NCBI RefSeq assembly: GCF_010093815.1
Contig: NW_022985562.1
Location: 930,001 to 994,000, forward strand
From: Pseudovirgaria hyperparasitica
Taxonomy: Eukaryota; Ascomycota; Dothideomycetes; Acrospermales; Acrospermaceae
DNA length: 64,000 nt
Reading direction: 5' to 3'
Shown: positions 43,084 to 53,297 of the stretch, piece after piece
Position numbering within the stretch: position 1 is the stretch's first letter
How the letters are laid out: each line of letters begins with the position of its first letter
Made by a program: the position numbers and the translations under genes
Notes under the pieces: model-generated
What the model was told of the DNA's origin: nothing
What the model saw: only the letters and a program-made list of their open reading frames with translations
Database searches by the model: none

Positions 43084-44880
43084 TCAGACTTGGTCGGCAG
43101 ATCTCTCATTAGCCAGCTGGTTGAGCCTTTGCTGGACGTAACTGTGTTGCCTGGAACCCATCTCCTGTCTTTTCTCAGAGCCAGTGGCCTGTGCGGCACC
43201 CTGACCCGCGAAGCTGGCCGAACGAGATGCGTGGCGCGAGCCATGGCGAGAGGTGTATCCATAGACGTTGGAGCCACGGCGAGAGCTTGTGTCTTTGGCT
43301 TGGGATGCCAGCTTCTGGGCAAAGGGCGAGCGCTTGCGGAGCACGGGTCCCTTCCAGTAGATGACGTACACGGCGACGACGAGGAGCGCAGAGATAGCAC
43401 AGAGGATGGTCGAGGCGTATGCAAGATGGTATCGGCCACCGATATTCTGGTAGAATGGAGTGGCAGGAATGGTGAGCACACCAGCGAGGAAGTCACGCGA
43501 CCAGCCATTTCCACCAGTGGCAGATGCCGAGTATGGACCGTATGCGCAGATCATGTAGTCGATGGTAGCCATGTAAATCGAGTAGTTTGCAATTCCGATG
43601 ATAGCTGTGAAGATGGTAGGAGCAATCCAGTGAATCGGAGGACCAGTGGCTGTCCATGCGAAACCGATCAGACCGATGGGAAGACAGGGAGCAGTCCATA
43701 AGAGGAACCACAGGCGGGACTCGTATTGCGCTTGCTCGTCGTCGGGTTTGCGAGCGCGCTCTTTGATATTACGTTTGATGGCAGGAATAAAGGCTAGCCA
43801 AGCAAAGAGATAGCCTACGCCGTAGCCAACAAAGGTGAGACCGACTTGCGAAGGAGTAAAGTCGTACTGGGCGTAGACGAGGCCTTGAGCCTGGATGTTC
43901 ATAAAGATGAGAGCGTCAGAGAAGCCAGACAAGAGCGACAGAGTCAAGACGATGGGCTCGGTCAAGAACATCTTGAAGGGACGAATCCAGGTAACGGCAA
44001 TCTCCTTGGCCGAGAAACGATCTTTCCACGGGATGAGCTCGTTTGGGCCGTACACGTTGGGATCCTGGCCAGTCTTGCGCATCTTCTTTGCAATCTTGTC
44101 CATCATGATGGTAGTCCTGGTCTCGGGGACGGCGATGAGATGGAGGATTTGAACGAAGCCGCCGAAGATGAGCTGAATCCAGATGGTCCAGCGCCAATCG
44201 GCCACATACTGCTCAACGAAACCACCGACAATGGGCCCAAGAATGGAGCCACCGACGGAGGAGAAGACAATGTATGCGACGGCGTACTGTTGATGCTCCG
44301 AGTCAAACATGTCGGCAATCATGCCCAGGGTGACGGAACCACCGGCAGAGCTGAGACCACCAAGCGCACGACCGACAAGTAGAGTGGCAAAATTGGGGGC
44401 CAGCGCAACAGGAATACACCAGATGTTGACGAGGAACAGAGAGAGCTGGAGAATTGGCTTCCGACCGAGTTCCTCACTCCAGGGAGCCCAGAGCTCGCAG
44501 CCAAAAGCATAGGTAACCAAGAAGATCATAGCACCAGTACGAGCACCCTGGGCGCTGACGCCAAACTCCTCTTCAATGCCTCCCAAACCATTGGAGTACA
44601 GGGAGGTGTTGAAGTTCATGGAGGTCTGGACGACGAAGATGACGGTCAAGATGGTCCATTTCTTCCATTCGGGAAAGTCGAAGCCGAGTTTTCCGGCGCA
44701 CTCATCTTCGGTGATTTCTCTGTTTCCAGCAACCAGATCGGTTTTTGGGACTTGTTCTTTCAAGACCTGCTGGGCAGGTTGGCTGGGAGGAGTGATGTCA
44801 GACTTCTTCTCATTGTGGTCGGAATGACTGTCAGGCGAAGAGGACGTAGGGCCTTGGAAGTGCGCATGTGTGTGAGACAT
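43084..44880 (-). CDS. Major facilitator superfamily transporter (DHA1, polyamine/drug type)
   Basis: This intron-less gene encodes 598 residues from ATG 44880 (MSHTHAHFQGPTSSSPDSHS). A hydrophilic cytosolic N-terminus of about 85 residues precedes about twelve membrane helices. Landmarks are the entry segment FPEWKKWTILTVIFVVQTSM, the motif-A-like loop WSEELGRKPILQLSLFLV, the antiporter-type VGRALGGLSSAGGSVTLGMI and ADWRWTIWIQLIFGGFVQIL before the central loop. The C-terminal 90 residues are basic and Ser-rich (SSRRGSNVYGYTSRHGSRHA). The family contains yeast TPO1/FLU1-like proton antiporters for polyamines or drugs; the substrate cannot be read from sequence. It stands alone with no biosynthetic genes nearby, which argues against a toxin-cluster pump. 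Confidence 0.9.
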   Translation of the reverse strand: MSHTHAHFQGPTSSSPDSHSDHNEKKSDITPPSQPAQQVLKEQVPKTDLVAGNREITEDECAGKLGFDFPEWKKWTILTVIFVVQTSMNFNTSLYSNGLGGIEEEFGVSAQGARTGAMIFLVTYAFGCELWAPWSEELGRKPILQLSLFLVNIWCIPVALAPNFATLLVGRALGGLSSAGGSVTLGMIADMFDSEHQQYAVAYIVFSSVGGSILGPIVGGFVEQYVADWRWTIWIQLIFGGFVQILHLIAVPETRTTIMMDKIAKKMRKTGQDPNVYGPNELIPWKDRFSAKEIAVTWIRPFKMFLTEPIVLTLSLLSGFSDALIFMNIQAQGLVYAQYDFTPSQVGLTFVGYGVGYLFAWLAFIPAIKRNIKERARKPDDEQAQYESRLWFLLWTAPCLPIGLIGFAWTATGPPIHWIAPTIFTAIIGIANYSIYMATIDYMICAYGPYSASATGGNGWSRDFLAGVLTIPATPFYQNIGGRYHLAYASTILCAISALLVVAVYVIYWKGPVLRKRSPFAQKLASQAKDTSSRRGSNVYGYTSRHGSRHASRSASFAGQGAAQATGSEKRQEMGSRQHSYVQQRLNQLANERSADQV

Positions 44881-45150
44881 GACGGTAGATGGACAATGAG
44901 GCTTATACAAACACCACACTGTCTACCGGGGGGTACAAGGGAGTCGAGAAGAAGAAGGGGGGGGAAGAGGTTGGACGAAAGGCAGACAGAAGTGCGGAGA
45001 GGCACGGGGGAATCGGGCAATACTTAAATAGAATGGAGGTACACGGGCATGATGCAACAGAGGAGGGAGGGGGAGGGAGGCGGAAGTGGAGGAAGAGGAG
45101 GTGAGTGGTTGGGGCGAAGTTTGAGTAAGTGAGTAAGTGTGTTATGGGTG

Positions 45151-45176
45151 TGAGTGTGTGTGTGTGTGTGTGTGTA
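45151..45176. repeat. (GT)n microsatellite
   Basis: About a dozen GT dinucleotides in the upstream region of the MFS transporter gene. Confidence 0.9.
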
Positions 45177-47336
45177 TACTAGCTAGCGTGTTGTTGTGTG
45201 CAGGTGAGGGCGGAAGGAAGGAGCGATGACATAGTGGACGGGTGCGGTGCTGCATCAGCGCGGACGGGACCCACGTTTTGGTAATAATTGGTCGAGTTTT
45301 CGGTCTCCAGGCGTCGCTCTCCCATACAGTTTCGGTGTTCAGTCTACAGTCAGGCCACAGCTGCACGCTCCGGCCCGGGTAAGTATTAATTAGGCACGAT
45401 CATGCTAGTGGCGATGATACAGATGAGGATGGATAGGTATTGGGGATGATGCAAGTTGAGGATGTGGAGATGGTGGAGGTGGAGAAGTTAAGCCGGCGAT
45501 TGAATGCTGCGCCGTGCCATCCATCCCTGATTCAGCCCCCCCTCCCCCAAAAAAAAGTATTCAGCACTCAGCACTCAAAAGACAGACAGAGAGGCAGCAT
45601 GTATTGCAGATTTTCATATTGCAAGCTGACATGGCAGCGGCCGGTACCCCAAACTGTTCGGGTTGCATGAGCCAAAAAGCGACATATGCTAGGCTGGGGT
45701 GCATATATTCACGCAGATATTCACGCATCTCCAGTCATAGGATGGTTGGTCGACTCCTCATTGTTCCAGACATTTCATCGACAAGACGTCTCGTAGAATT
45801 AGAATGGAATCATGAAACAAACAACATGTCACCAAAGTGATACTTCAAGTATAAATAGTAGATGGTCATTAGCTAATATCAAGACACGAGCAAGCCAAAA
45901 AGGGAAAGAGAAGGAGCGAAACAAAGTGAAGAAAAATGTGTAAAGGTCGCATGCCGGACGGAAGTAGCGTGTTAGTGTTGTTTATTGTGCACGGACCACT
46001 CTCCCATCCATCCTTCCTTCCTTTCTGCCCCATTACGTCAATCATCCCTCTCCTGCCGTCTCTCACCCAGCGTTCTTTCCTCTTTCCTCTTTTCTCTTTC
46101 CTGTTTCCCTGTTTTTTTCCTGTTTCCTCTTTTCTCCCCAATCGCGATCGCCCGAAGCCGCCCGCGTCACATGACCAGCCTGACTCCACTTGTCCGACTT
46201 ACCACCTTTAGCTCCCGTCCGATCTTCAGCCATCGTCAACTTCCCCAACCCACTGCATCATCATCACAACAAACGACGCATTCAATCTACACACTCGTAC
46301 TACCACTATACGCTTCCTTGGATCGCTCATAGCCTGCAGCCATTTAATTATGTCGGCTGTTCTGATGCGCGACTTTGAAGCACCACTCAATCAGCCGTTA
46401 GCGAACCACCATGTCGTCTCAACCGCATGCATCCATCCATCCATTCGCCTTACACGACGACGCCAAAGACCTCAACACGCTGGCTTTCTTCTATATTCCC
46501 GCACTACTCAACAGACTCTCTCGCAACACACTTCTTCTTCCCTGCACCCTGCCAGCGCTGTCTGCAGGCTTCAAATAACTATGATAGAAGACAGAATACA
46601 GAAAAGCCAACGTCAACACAAGCTCCACAAGCTCCACACTTCTCCCCCTGTAAATGTCACTCCCAACCTCCGTTGCCCAGCATGCAGCACCCCGACCATT
46701 CAACGGCCGCTACTCACGCTAAATCGCGCGAAATAAAAAAGAAGTAACATGGCGGATCGCTGTTCAGGCTCGAGTTTTGCTGTCCGGTCTCCACCTCCAA
46801 CTGTATACTACAGTTAGTACTGATTGATCAGGTGCCGGCCAGCCACCAACGTGCGCCTGCTCATGTCTGCCAAGCCGCCGAGTCCTGTCGTGACTGATAT
46901 TCCGTGCATGACAAGACTGCTTCTATACAGCTAGCTATGGCTATATCTTGCATTCCACTGAATACGAACTCGACGTCTTCTATCGTATCTTAGTATCATC
47001 TATCATCTACACCACCATTACCATTATCGTCGCAGTCCGACATCCACTCGAGTAATCCATGATCCCTCGTCGAAAAGTACATATATCGCACTCTCCAAGA
47101 TCTAGAACCTAGAACCTGCTCATCTTTGACCTCTCCACAGCTACTGCTGCTGCCACAGCACTGACTGTCTGAAACACCTACTATGATACATACTCCCAAT
47201 GCATCCCCCCGGTCCCTGATCCCTACACATACACAGACGATCCTCCTCCCACCTGAAACGAAACATGACATTTTTTTCTTTCTTTTTTTCTTCTTGTTCT
47301 TCTTTCTTCTATACATACATACTTGCATACACTAAA

Positions 47337-47363
47337 CTCCACTCCACTCCACTCCACTCCATA
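47337..47363. repeat. CTCCA pentanucleotide repeat
   Basis: Five copies of CTCCA in the 4.2 kb gene desert. Confidence 0.85.
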
Positions 47364-47648
47364 GACGACGACTTTAGACTACCCCACCTCGTAGAAACCA
47401 GAAGAACCTACAGCGAAGAATTCGAATGTACGTACTACTGTAGTGGTTACTATATGTACATTACTAACAATGCTCCCGGAGATGAGGATGAGTCTGCTCA
47501 GCAGCCTAGGTAAATTACAATTATAGTATCGAATTTAAAAATATCTCGGTACGGGAGATAGACTATTGTTGTCGCTAGCTAGCCTATGCCTGGTGTAGTG
47601 TGGCTGGCAGGTCTAAGGGCTACCAGTTACCTAGGTCCATCCATCCCC

Positions 47649-47688
47649 GAGCGACTCCCGAGGCCCGGTCGGACTCCCGAGGTCGCTC
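47649..47688. repeat. Composite of a direct repeat inside an inverted repeat
   Basis: GAGCGAC at 47649-47655 pairs with GTCGCTC at 47682-47688. Between them the 10-11 base unit GACTCCCGAGG occurs twice (47653-47663 and 47672-47682). The segment is much more GC-rich than its surroundings. Confidence 0.75.
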
Positions 47689-47776
47689 CGTTGCTTGGAT
47701 CCTTGACTGGATGGCTTGAGGTGGTGGTGGATCATTAGGGCCCGGGCACCTTCTAGTAATTATAGTAGGACACTTG

Positions 47777-47811
47777 TCCGGAGTTCAACCGGCTGTTCAT
47801 TCAACTCCGGA
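47777..47811. repeat. 9 bp perfect inverted repeat
   Basis: TCCGGAGTT at 47777-47785 and AACTCCGGA at 47803-47811 flank a 17-base spacer. Each arm contains the palindrome TCCGGA. It resembles a paired CCG-type binding site of zinc-cluster proteins or a hairpin; neither is proven. Confidence 0.75.
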
Positions 47812-48597
47812 GCTTGGGGAGTAATTATGTACTGTTGATGTCCCCTACCTAGGTAGGTAATTAGACTAATAATGTGCCTGGTACTACGTATCGGATGTAA
47901 TTTAATTAATTAATTAGGTAGTTCTAATCTATTACCGCAGCTAACTCCGTTTCTTGTCGCTACGGCTTCTTTAATCTTCGTTAGACTTGAGGTGTCTTTG
48001 TTTCTAGTAGGATGCGTCTTGCTACGACTTGATCTTATCATGGACTTTTAAAAGGCAGAGATGCTCGTGTACGAGTTCTCGTTTCTGCCTGGCTTCGACT
48101 TGACTCGTGCCTGACTTTCCGCCTAACTTCGACCTGAATCCAGGCAAATATCGCTCATTACGTGAATATACTCACGTGTATACATACACCCATACAACGT
48201 TCTCTAATCACTCTTGATGCTACTTACTAATTACTATATTCGACACTCCAACTTACTCATTCACTCTCGCGTCGTAGGTCAGAAATGAAGGCCTTTCAAC
48301 TTCAGTCCAGCTAGAAGTGCAGGCTTAGATCCGACCGTTTGATAACTCATTCTATATCGCCCTCTGTCACGCTTTTCATAGAGCGAAAGAGTCATTTGGT
48401 TCTTGACTTGTGTGTGACTTTATGTGTTATGTGTTATGTGTTGTTGTCGCTTCCTACCTATTAGGTAGTCTAGTGCTGGTATACCCGTCGTGTGATGCCT
48501 TAAGTAGACGAGTATCATGTCAAAGTCATCGACGTGGTCTGGCGTAGTGTGGAAAGAGGTAGGGAGTATCCATCTGTTGTTGTTGATGGTTGTTGCT

Positions 48598-48695
48598 CCT
48601 TCCTTGTTGTTCCTTCCTTGTTGTTCCTTCCTTGTTGTTCCTTCCTTGTTGCTCCTTCCTTGTTGTTCCTTCCTTGTTGTTCCTTCCCTGTTGTT
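48598..48695. repeat. 14 bp minisatellite, about seven copies
   Basis: The unit CCTTCCTTGTTGTT is repeated with a few single-base variants (GTTGCT in one copy and CCCTGTT near the end), about 430 bases before the RING gene start. Confidence 0.9.
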
Positions 48696-49121
48696 CCCTG
48701 GTGGCTCGCTACTTCGACCTTGCGCACAAGTCAACCAAGACACAAGAACTCCAACAATATTGATTTATTTTCTTGTCCAATTCTTTTTTTTTTCTCCCTT
48801 TCTTTCTATAGTATTTAATTCATTTTTGGGGGTCTATCTTTTTTCGAGTCGCCATTTTTTGCTGCATTACTACCATTCTTTCTCATTCGTTCTCATTCTT
48901 TCTCAACACATACCCACACTCGCGTTTGCAACCTGGTGACGACGGTCATACCTCTCGTGGAGACGGGATCTGGGATACCGCGAGGTGACGTGCCTCGGGA
49001 GAGTTCTTGAGATCGGTTGTATACGTATAGAGTAAAGTCTTGCTGACGAGATCCATCATATACTCAGTCACCTGCCTGTCGACCACAAAACCACTCCCCC
49101 CGATTCCATCTCCTCCAGACC

Positions 49122-49547
49122 ATGGAGTCCGACTCCGGCTCTGACCTCGGCGACAACACACCAAACGCCGCACGCTGGTTCCTCCTCCGCACGCCGACCG
49201 TCCCCTCGATCCCAGACGAAGCGTGTAACATCTGCCTTCGCCCCTTCGACCCCACAAACGCCGCCCACGAACGGCCCGTCGTGACGGCGTGCGGCCACAG
49301 ATTCGGCAGGGACTGTCTGGCTGTCTGGCTGTCCACGCCCTGTCCTGGGTCTGCGTCTGAGAAGCGCTTCTCGGACTCGTGCCCGTGCTGTCGCGCCGTG
49401 CTCTTTGCCCAGAACGACGCCTTCTCCCTGCTTTCGCCGCCGCCGTCGTGGCATGTCAGGTTCATTATCGAGCAAGCGCTACGGGATTTTGAGGAGGTTG
49501 AGGCGAGATTGGTGGAGATGGTGATGCGGGGGGGTCATCATGTTTAG
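49122..49547 (+). CDS. Small RING-finger protein, putative E3 ubiquitin ligase
   Basis: This single-exon gene encodes 141 residues from ATG 49122. The RING lies at residues 35-90: Cys35 and Cys38 (EACNICLRPF), Cys57 and His59 (TACGHRF), Cys65 (RDCLAVWL), and Cys87 and Cys90 (SCPCCRAV). In the canonical spacing H-x2-C/H-x2-C the fifth ligand would be residue 62, which is Gly here (CGHRFGRDC), so either another residue such as Cys74 serves or one zinc site is altered. The loop before the last Cys pair is long. The C-terminal helix (FIIEQALRDFEEVEARLVEM) may dimerise. There is no membrane segment. Substrates are unknown. Confidence 0.75.
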   Translation: MESDSGSDLGDNTPNAARWFLLRTPTVPSIPDEACNICLRPFDPTNAAHERPVVTACGHRFGRDCLAVWLSTPCPGSASEKRFSDSCPCCRAVLFAQNDAFSLLSPPPSWHVRFIIEQALRDFEEVEARLVEMVMRGGHHV

Positions 49548-49752
49548 CAGGCTGACGGGTTTGTTAATTTTCAATGATCGATTTGAGGTGTTAGGAGGAT
49601 GCTTGGTGATTGTCTGCTTGACGATCGTCTGCTGTCCGGGAAGGTCGATGGAATGCAAGGTGTTTGGGTCTTACTTTTTGCTTTAAACTTCTTCCAGGCG
49701 AAGACTGCATGGCCTACGTAGCGGAGTGTGGTATATTACTGTCTCAACTCAT

Positions 49753-50724
49753 TCAGTTCCACCCTGTTAGCTTCTTTATCCTATCACCAATCGTTGCTTG
49801 CCCTGCCGCTTCTCGTGCGTGCCTGCTCTCCGATTCCGCCTTCTGCACAGCAATGAGCTCGTGGCTCAGAGCTCGTGCCGCTTCCATCTCCCCTCGCAGG
49901 GCTTCCACTTCCAATTCTCGCTCCACGCCCGCCAAGCCCTGCAGCCTTTGCTTGTAGCTTATCATTCGATCCTTTGGTAACGTCTTCCACTCATACTCGG
50001 TTAAATCTGCATCATCACTCTTCTCCAATGGCTTCGCCTGGCCGAGCGCAATTCTCTTCATTCGCGAGTTCGCAATAACCGGTGGAAATTCGGGGATAGG
50101 CAGTCCCTTCTCCTTGGCTTCCTCGACGGCCTTCTCCTGCTCCAGCATGTTCCGGTACAGTCGATCGGCGTGTATCTGTATATCCTCCATCCTCTCCACA
50201 GTACGACCTTGCGGGTTGATATATCCCAACGCCTTCATCATCTTGCCCTGCGTCAGAAAACACCTATTGAGCACCGCCGATTCCTTGCTGCACATGGTGA
50301 ACTTGTCCTTGAAGCCGCCGCTCTTCAGGCACTCCGACTGCGCCAGCCACTCGAAGATGCAGTTCTCCTGCGCCGCCCGGTTCAGCTGTGTCTCGCGCAT
50401 CGTGTACCCGTCCACGAGCTCAGCGAGCTGCTCCTGGTCCGTCTTGCCCGTTGCTTCAATTACAGACAGGGGTGTGTAGCCTTTCCAGAGATGGGCGTAG
50501 CGCCCGTCTTGGTAGAGGGATTCCGCGGGTACTAGGGGTTTCTTCTCGTCGTCATGGTGTTCTTTGGGCGCAGGCGTGGGCTCGACGACGGGTGGTGGTG
50601 CTGTTTTGGGTTGCTCGAACTTCTTGGGTGCTTCGGTCTGGAGGAAGTCTTTTAAGGATGGATCGAGGTTTTTTACTACGTCGTTGTTGTTGCTGTCCTG
50701 CGTCTTGTTCCAGAACCATCCCAT
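49753..50724 (-). CDS. Uncharacterised twin-CX9C (CHCH-type) protein
   Basis: This single-exon gene encodes 323 residues from ATG 50724 (MGWFWNKTQDSNNN). The central part has two CX9C motifs: Cys122/Cys132 in ENCIFEWLAQSEC and Cys145/Cys155 in MCSKESAVLNRC, the pattern of Mia40-oxidised proteins of the mitochondrial intermembrane space. Around it are a Pro-rich N-terminal segment (TAPPPVVEPTPAPKE), LYQDGRYAHLWKGYTPLSVI before the motifs, and a long charged C-terminal coiled coil (GLAGVERELEVEALRGEMEA). CHCH proteins are usually small; the length and tail are unusual. It is head to head with the AME1 gene, with 241 bases between start codons. I cannot assign it to Mic19, Cox assembly factors or another named protein. 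Confidence 0.75.
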   Translation of the reverse strand: MGWFWNKTQDSNNNDVVKNLDPSLKDFLQTEAPKKFEQPKTAPPPVVEPTPAPKEHHDDEKKPLVPAESLYQDGRYAHLWKGYTPLSVIEATGKTDQEQLAELVDGYTMRETQLNRAAQENCIFEWLAQSECLKSGGFKDKFTMCSKESAVLNRCFLTQGKMMKALGYINPQGRTVERMEDIQIHADRLYRNMLEQEKAVEEAKEKGLPIPEFPPVIANSRMKRIALGQAKPLEKSDDADLTEYEWKTLPKDRMISYKQRLQGLAGVERELEVEALRGEMEAARALSHELIAVQKAESESRHAREAAGQATIGDRIKKLTGWN

Positions 50725-50965
50725 TTCGAGGCTTAGATGAGGCAATGGCGGCGAGGTAAGATTAATTTGAACCGGATGGAGGTGCGCAGGGGATGTTAGC
50801 AAGCAAAGACAAAGCTTGAGCTATCCATACAATCTGTGCAGGTCGTGGATCGCTATCACGCTAGTCCTATTTAGGTCTGCTGTAGATCCCGGCGCGTCTC
50901 TCGACACGCGACGTATTCCCCAAACGCCATTCCACCAGTCTCACCGTCTCGCGCATCAATGTCCG
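50725..50965. promoter_or_regulatory. Short bidirectional promoter between the twin-CX9C gene and AME1
   Basis: Only 241 bases lie between the two divergent ATGs, so both promoters must share this stretch. No TATA box is obvious. Confidence 0.5.
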
Positions 50966-53063
50966 ATGGCACCGAATGGTGAGCAAAGTACTACCCTTCA
51001 AGACCAGCACAGCGAACTGACTCTGCCGAAATAGATCGCGCCGAAAGGCGTCAGATGCGCCAGCGTGGGGCCGGGTGTGTTAATACCTTAACTACAACCT
51101 ACATGCGTTTACGTAGAGCTGACCTTCAACCAGGGTAACGAACGTCCAGAATATCAACTTCGGATTCAAGATCGGAGGAGGCGCCCTTCAGCCCAGACGC
51201 TCCGGTCGCCCGTCGCCTCTGCCCGCACAACGATCTGCCCGTTCCACGCCGAATCGACTCCCGCCCCAGCTGTCCGGTCGCAGTAGGCAGACAAGCACGC
51301 CAGCGCAGACGTCACACCAAGCCCATCACACGGGTAGCAGATCGTCAAAGACTTCCGCCGCGGCGAAGAAGACTCCCAAGCAACCTAGCTTGGGGAACAA
51401 GGCCCCGCACAGCCAGCAACAGTTCACGACACCTACAGTTATCGGCAAGCGCAAGAGGCCGCAAAGTGCGACAGTACAAGAAGACTCCGAACATGACGAA
51501 CTGGAAGCAGATGACCCGGCACATCGGACATCCACAGGGCGATCACACGTGTCTATCCTACCGTCAATAACGGAGCGACCTCCCGAGCCCGCAGACGACG
51601 CGGAAGACGACTTGGCAGAGGCCAACAACGGGCCCGGCGCGTCCAGCGTGCATAGCAATAGGATGGGCGTCGCGGCTGCGCAACGGCGGAGAAGCCAGGG
51701 TCGACAGTCGTACGGGTCACTCAATCTGCGAGCCAAAGGCCGGACACCGAAGAGGCGTGAGAGTGTGGCAACGTGGCTGATAGATCAGTCGCGTCTCACG
51801 CCGGTGCCGCCGGCGGTTCCGCCGAGTGTGCTGAAGAGTAGGACGTCATTGAGGACTCCTATCGTGCGTAAGAGCTTGGGCAGGCCCAAGACTAGTACTA
51901 GCACTGGGAAGCAGCCGAAGAGAACGAGCGCAGCGGCTACTGTGGAAGCGGAAGAGGAACAGGGGGATGAGGGCGGCGAAGAGCTGGACGAGGACCACCA
52001 AGAAGGAGAGGAAGTCGTGGATGAGTTGTCTACGGAGCTGAGCAACAGATCTGTACGCAAGTCGCATAAATCGCAGCAGAAGACACGAAAGGAAATACCT
52101 ACCGAAGAAGACGAGGAGAGTGAAGACGAACTATCCCCAGAAGCACGGCGTCCGAAGTCTGGCCGCGATCCGAGATTCCAAGTCGAGTCTGGAGACGAAG
52201 CGTCAGACTACGAAGGAGAGCAATCCGTTCGCTCAGAGCTACGAGTCCCAGTGCGAGAGAAGCGTTTGACCAAGGCAGCTCGTCCAAGGCAAAAGCAGAA
52301 GGCGAAAGCTCATTCAGGAGAGACGGAAGAGCCCGGAGCAAGGCAGAAAAAAGCCAAAGGGGAAACCGTGCCCATCACAGTCTATCGCCTTGCAAACGCA
52401 TCCCAGCTGGGCGGACAAGGGGAAGATGACGGCGATCCACTGCAGAACCCCAATCTAGCCTCAATATCCGGCGTCAATGCCGTCGACGTCCTGTTCCAGA
52501 TCACAAGCGAGCTAGCAGACCGGCAGCAAAACTCCATCACTCGCCACCTCCAGCTCTCCACCGATGAGCGTCAACGCAGCGAACTGAAGCGCAAACGCAC
52601 CATGCTAGACATGTTCAAAGCCCAGCTCTCAGACCGCCTGTTCGAGCTCACAGACGCCATCAACACCGGCACCGTGCTGCGAAAGCGTCTCAAAGCAGCG
52701 TTGAAGAAGCGCGTCGCCCTCACAGACGAGCTCCTGTCCGTCCGAAAGCAGCGCGAGGACCGCCAGTTGGCAATGGACGCTACCAGAGACCGCCACGAGG
52801 CCAGCGTGCACGTGTACGAGAAACAGAGCTCGCTGAACTCCGCGCTGCATGATATCGAGCTTGCGGTCAGCCGCGGCAGGCTGGCGGCAAAGGATCAAGG
52901 CAGGGAGGCCGAAGGGCCGCGGATTCCGCTGGAGATGCTCCTGCGGACTGTGGCTGGGCAGGTATCTTCACGGGTTCCTGGAGGGGGCGTGACGGACCGG
53001 GCAAAGGCGCTGAATGTTGTGCTGGAAGACACGGCGAAGGTGTTGGAGGGCAGGAGAAGGTGA
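50966..53063 (+). CDS. AME1: Inner kinetochore subunit Ame1 (CENP-U family)
   Basis: Ame1/CENP-U is a COMA subunit of the constitutive centromere network and links centromeric chromatin to the outer kinetochore. Three exons, 50966-50978, 51035-51074 and 51134-53063, give 660 residues; introns are 56 and 59 nt. The two tiny first exons restore the conserved N-terminus MAPNDRAERRQMRQRGAG, the outer-kinetochore-binding peptide region, followed by VTNVQNINFGFKIGGGALQP. The middle 300 residues are disordered, with basic AT-hook-like patches and acidic runs. The Ame1 domain starts near residue 420 (VPITVYRLANASQL, then NAVDVLFQITSELADRQQNS) and continues as a coiled coil (LKRKRTMLDMFKAQLSDRLF) to about 600. 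A misplaced start would lose the N-terminal motif, which argues for the two micro-exons. Confidence 0.88.
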
Positions 53064-53260
53064 TGATGACGGTTGATGACGACGGAGACTTCGCGGCGTT
53101 GTGGCTTTGTATTCGTATTTATATATATATATACCCCTATGAATTCGTCACTATCATTGTCATTTGCTGGGACAAATGGCCGTTAGTTATATGAGATACA
53201 TCCTCCTCCCTAGGGTAGTCATCGTCCTTCCATACCACGTTCTCCTGGCCATGTAGTCCT

Positions 53261-53288
53261 CCCATCCCATCCCATCCCATCCCATCCC
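53261..53288. repeat. (CCCAT)n pentanucleotide repeat
   Basis: Five to six copies in the 234 base convergent gap between AME1 and the serine hydrolase gene. Confidence 0.9.
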
Positions 53289-53297
53289 CAAACCCCC

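Larger units (their letters stand above)
44881..49121. other. 4.2 kb repeat-rich region without a recognisable gene
   Basis: The region separates the divergent MFS and RING genes. It contains a (GT)n run near 45151-45176, a C/T-rich stretch at 46010-46140, a CTCCA pentamer repeat at 47337-47363, two short inverted repeats at 47649-47688 and 47777-47811, a TTAA-rich patch near 47900, and a 14 bp minisatellite at about 48598-48695. Short frames (for example 46171-46332 and 46411-46563) carry no known motif. A long regulatory leader or a non-coding transcript is possible. Confidence 0.5.

Noticed and set aside
36073-44880. Regulator plus MFS transporter as part of a secondary-metabolite cluster
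   Set aside because: No polyketide, peptide or terpene synthase gene lies in the window, and the intervening gene is a housekeeping Rab exchange factor.
46171-46563. Small plus frames (about 50 codons each) in the 4.2 kb desert, one with a presequence-like start
   Set aside because: Too short, no homologue recognised, C/T-rich composition explains the lack of stops.
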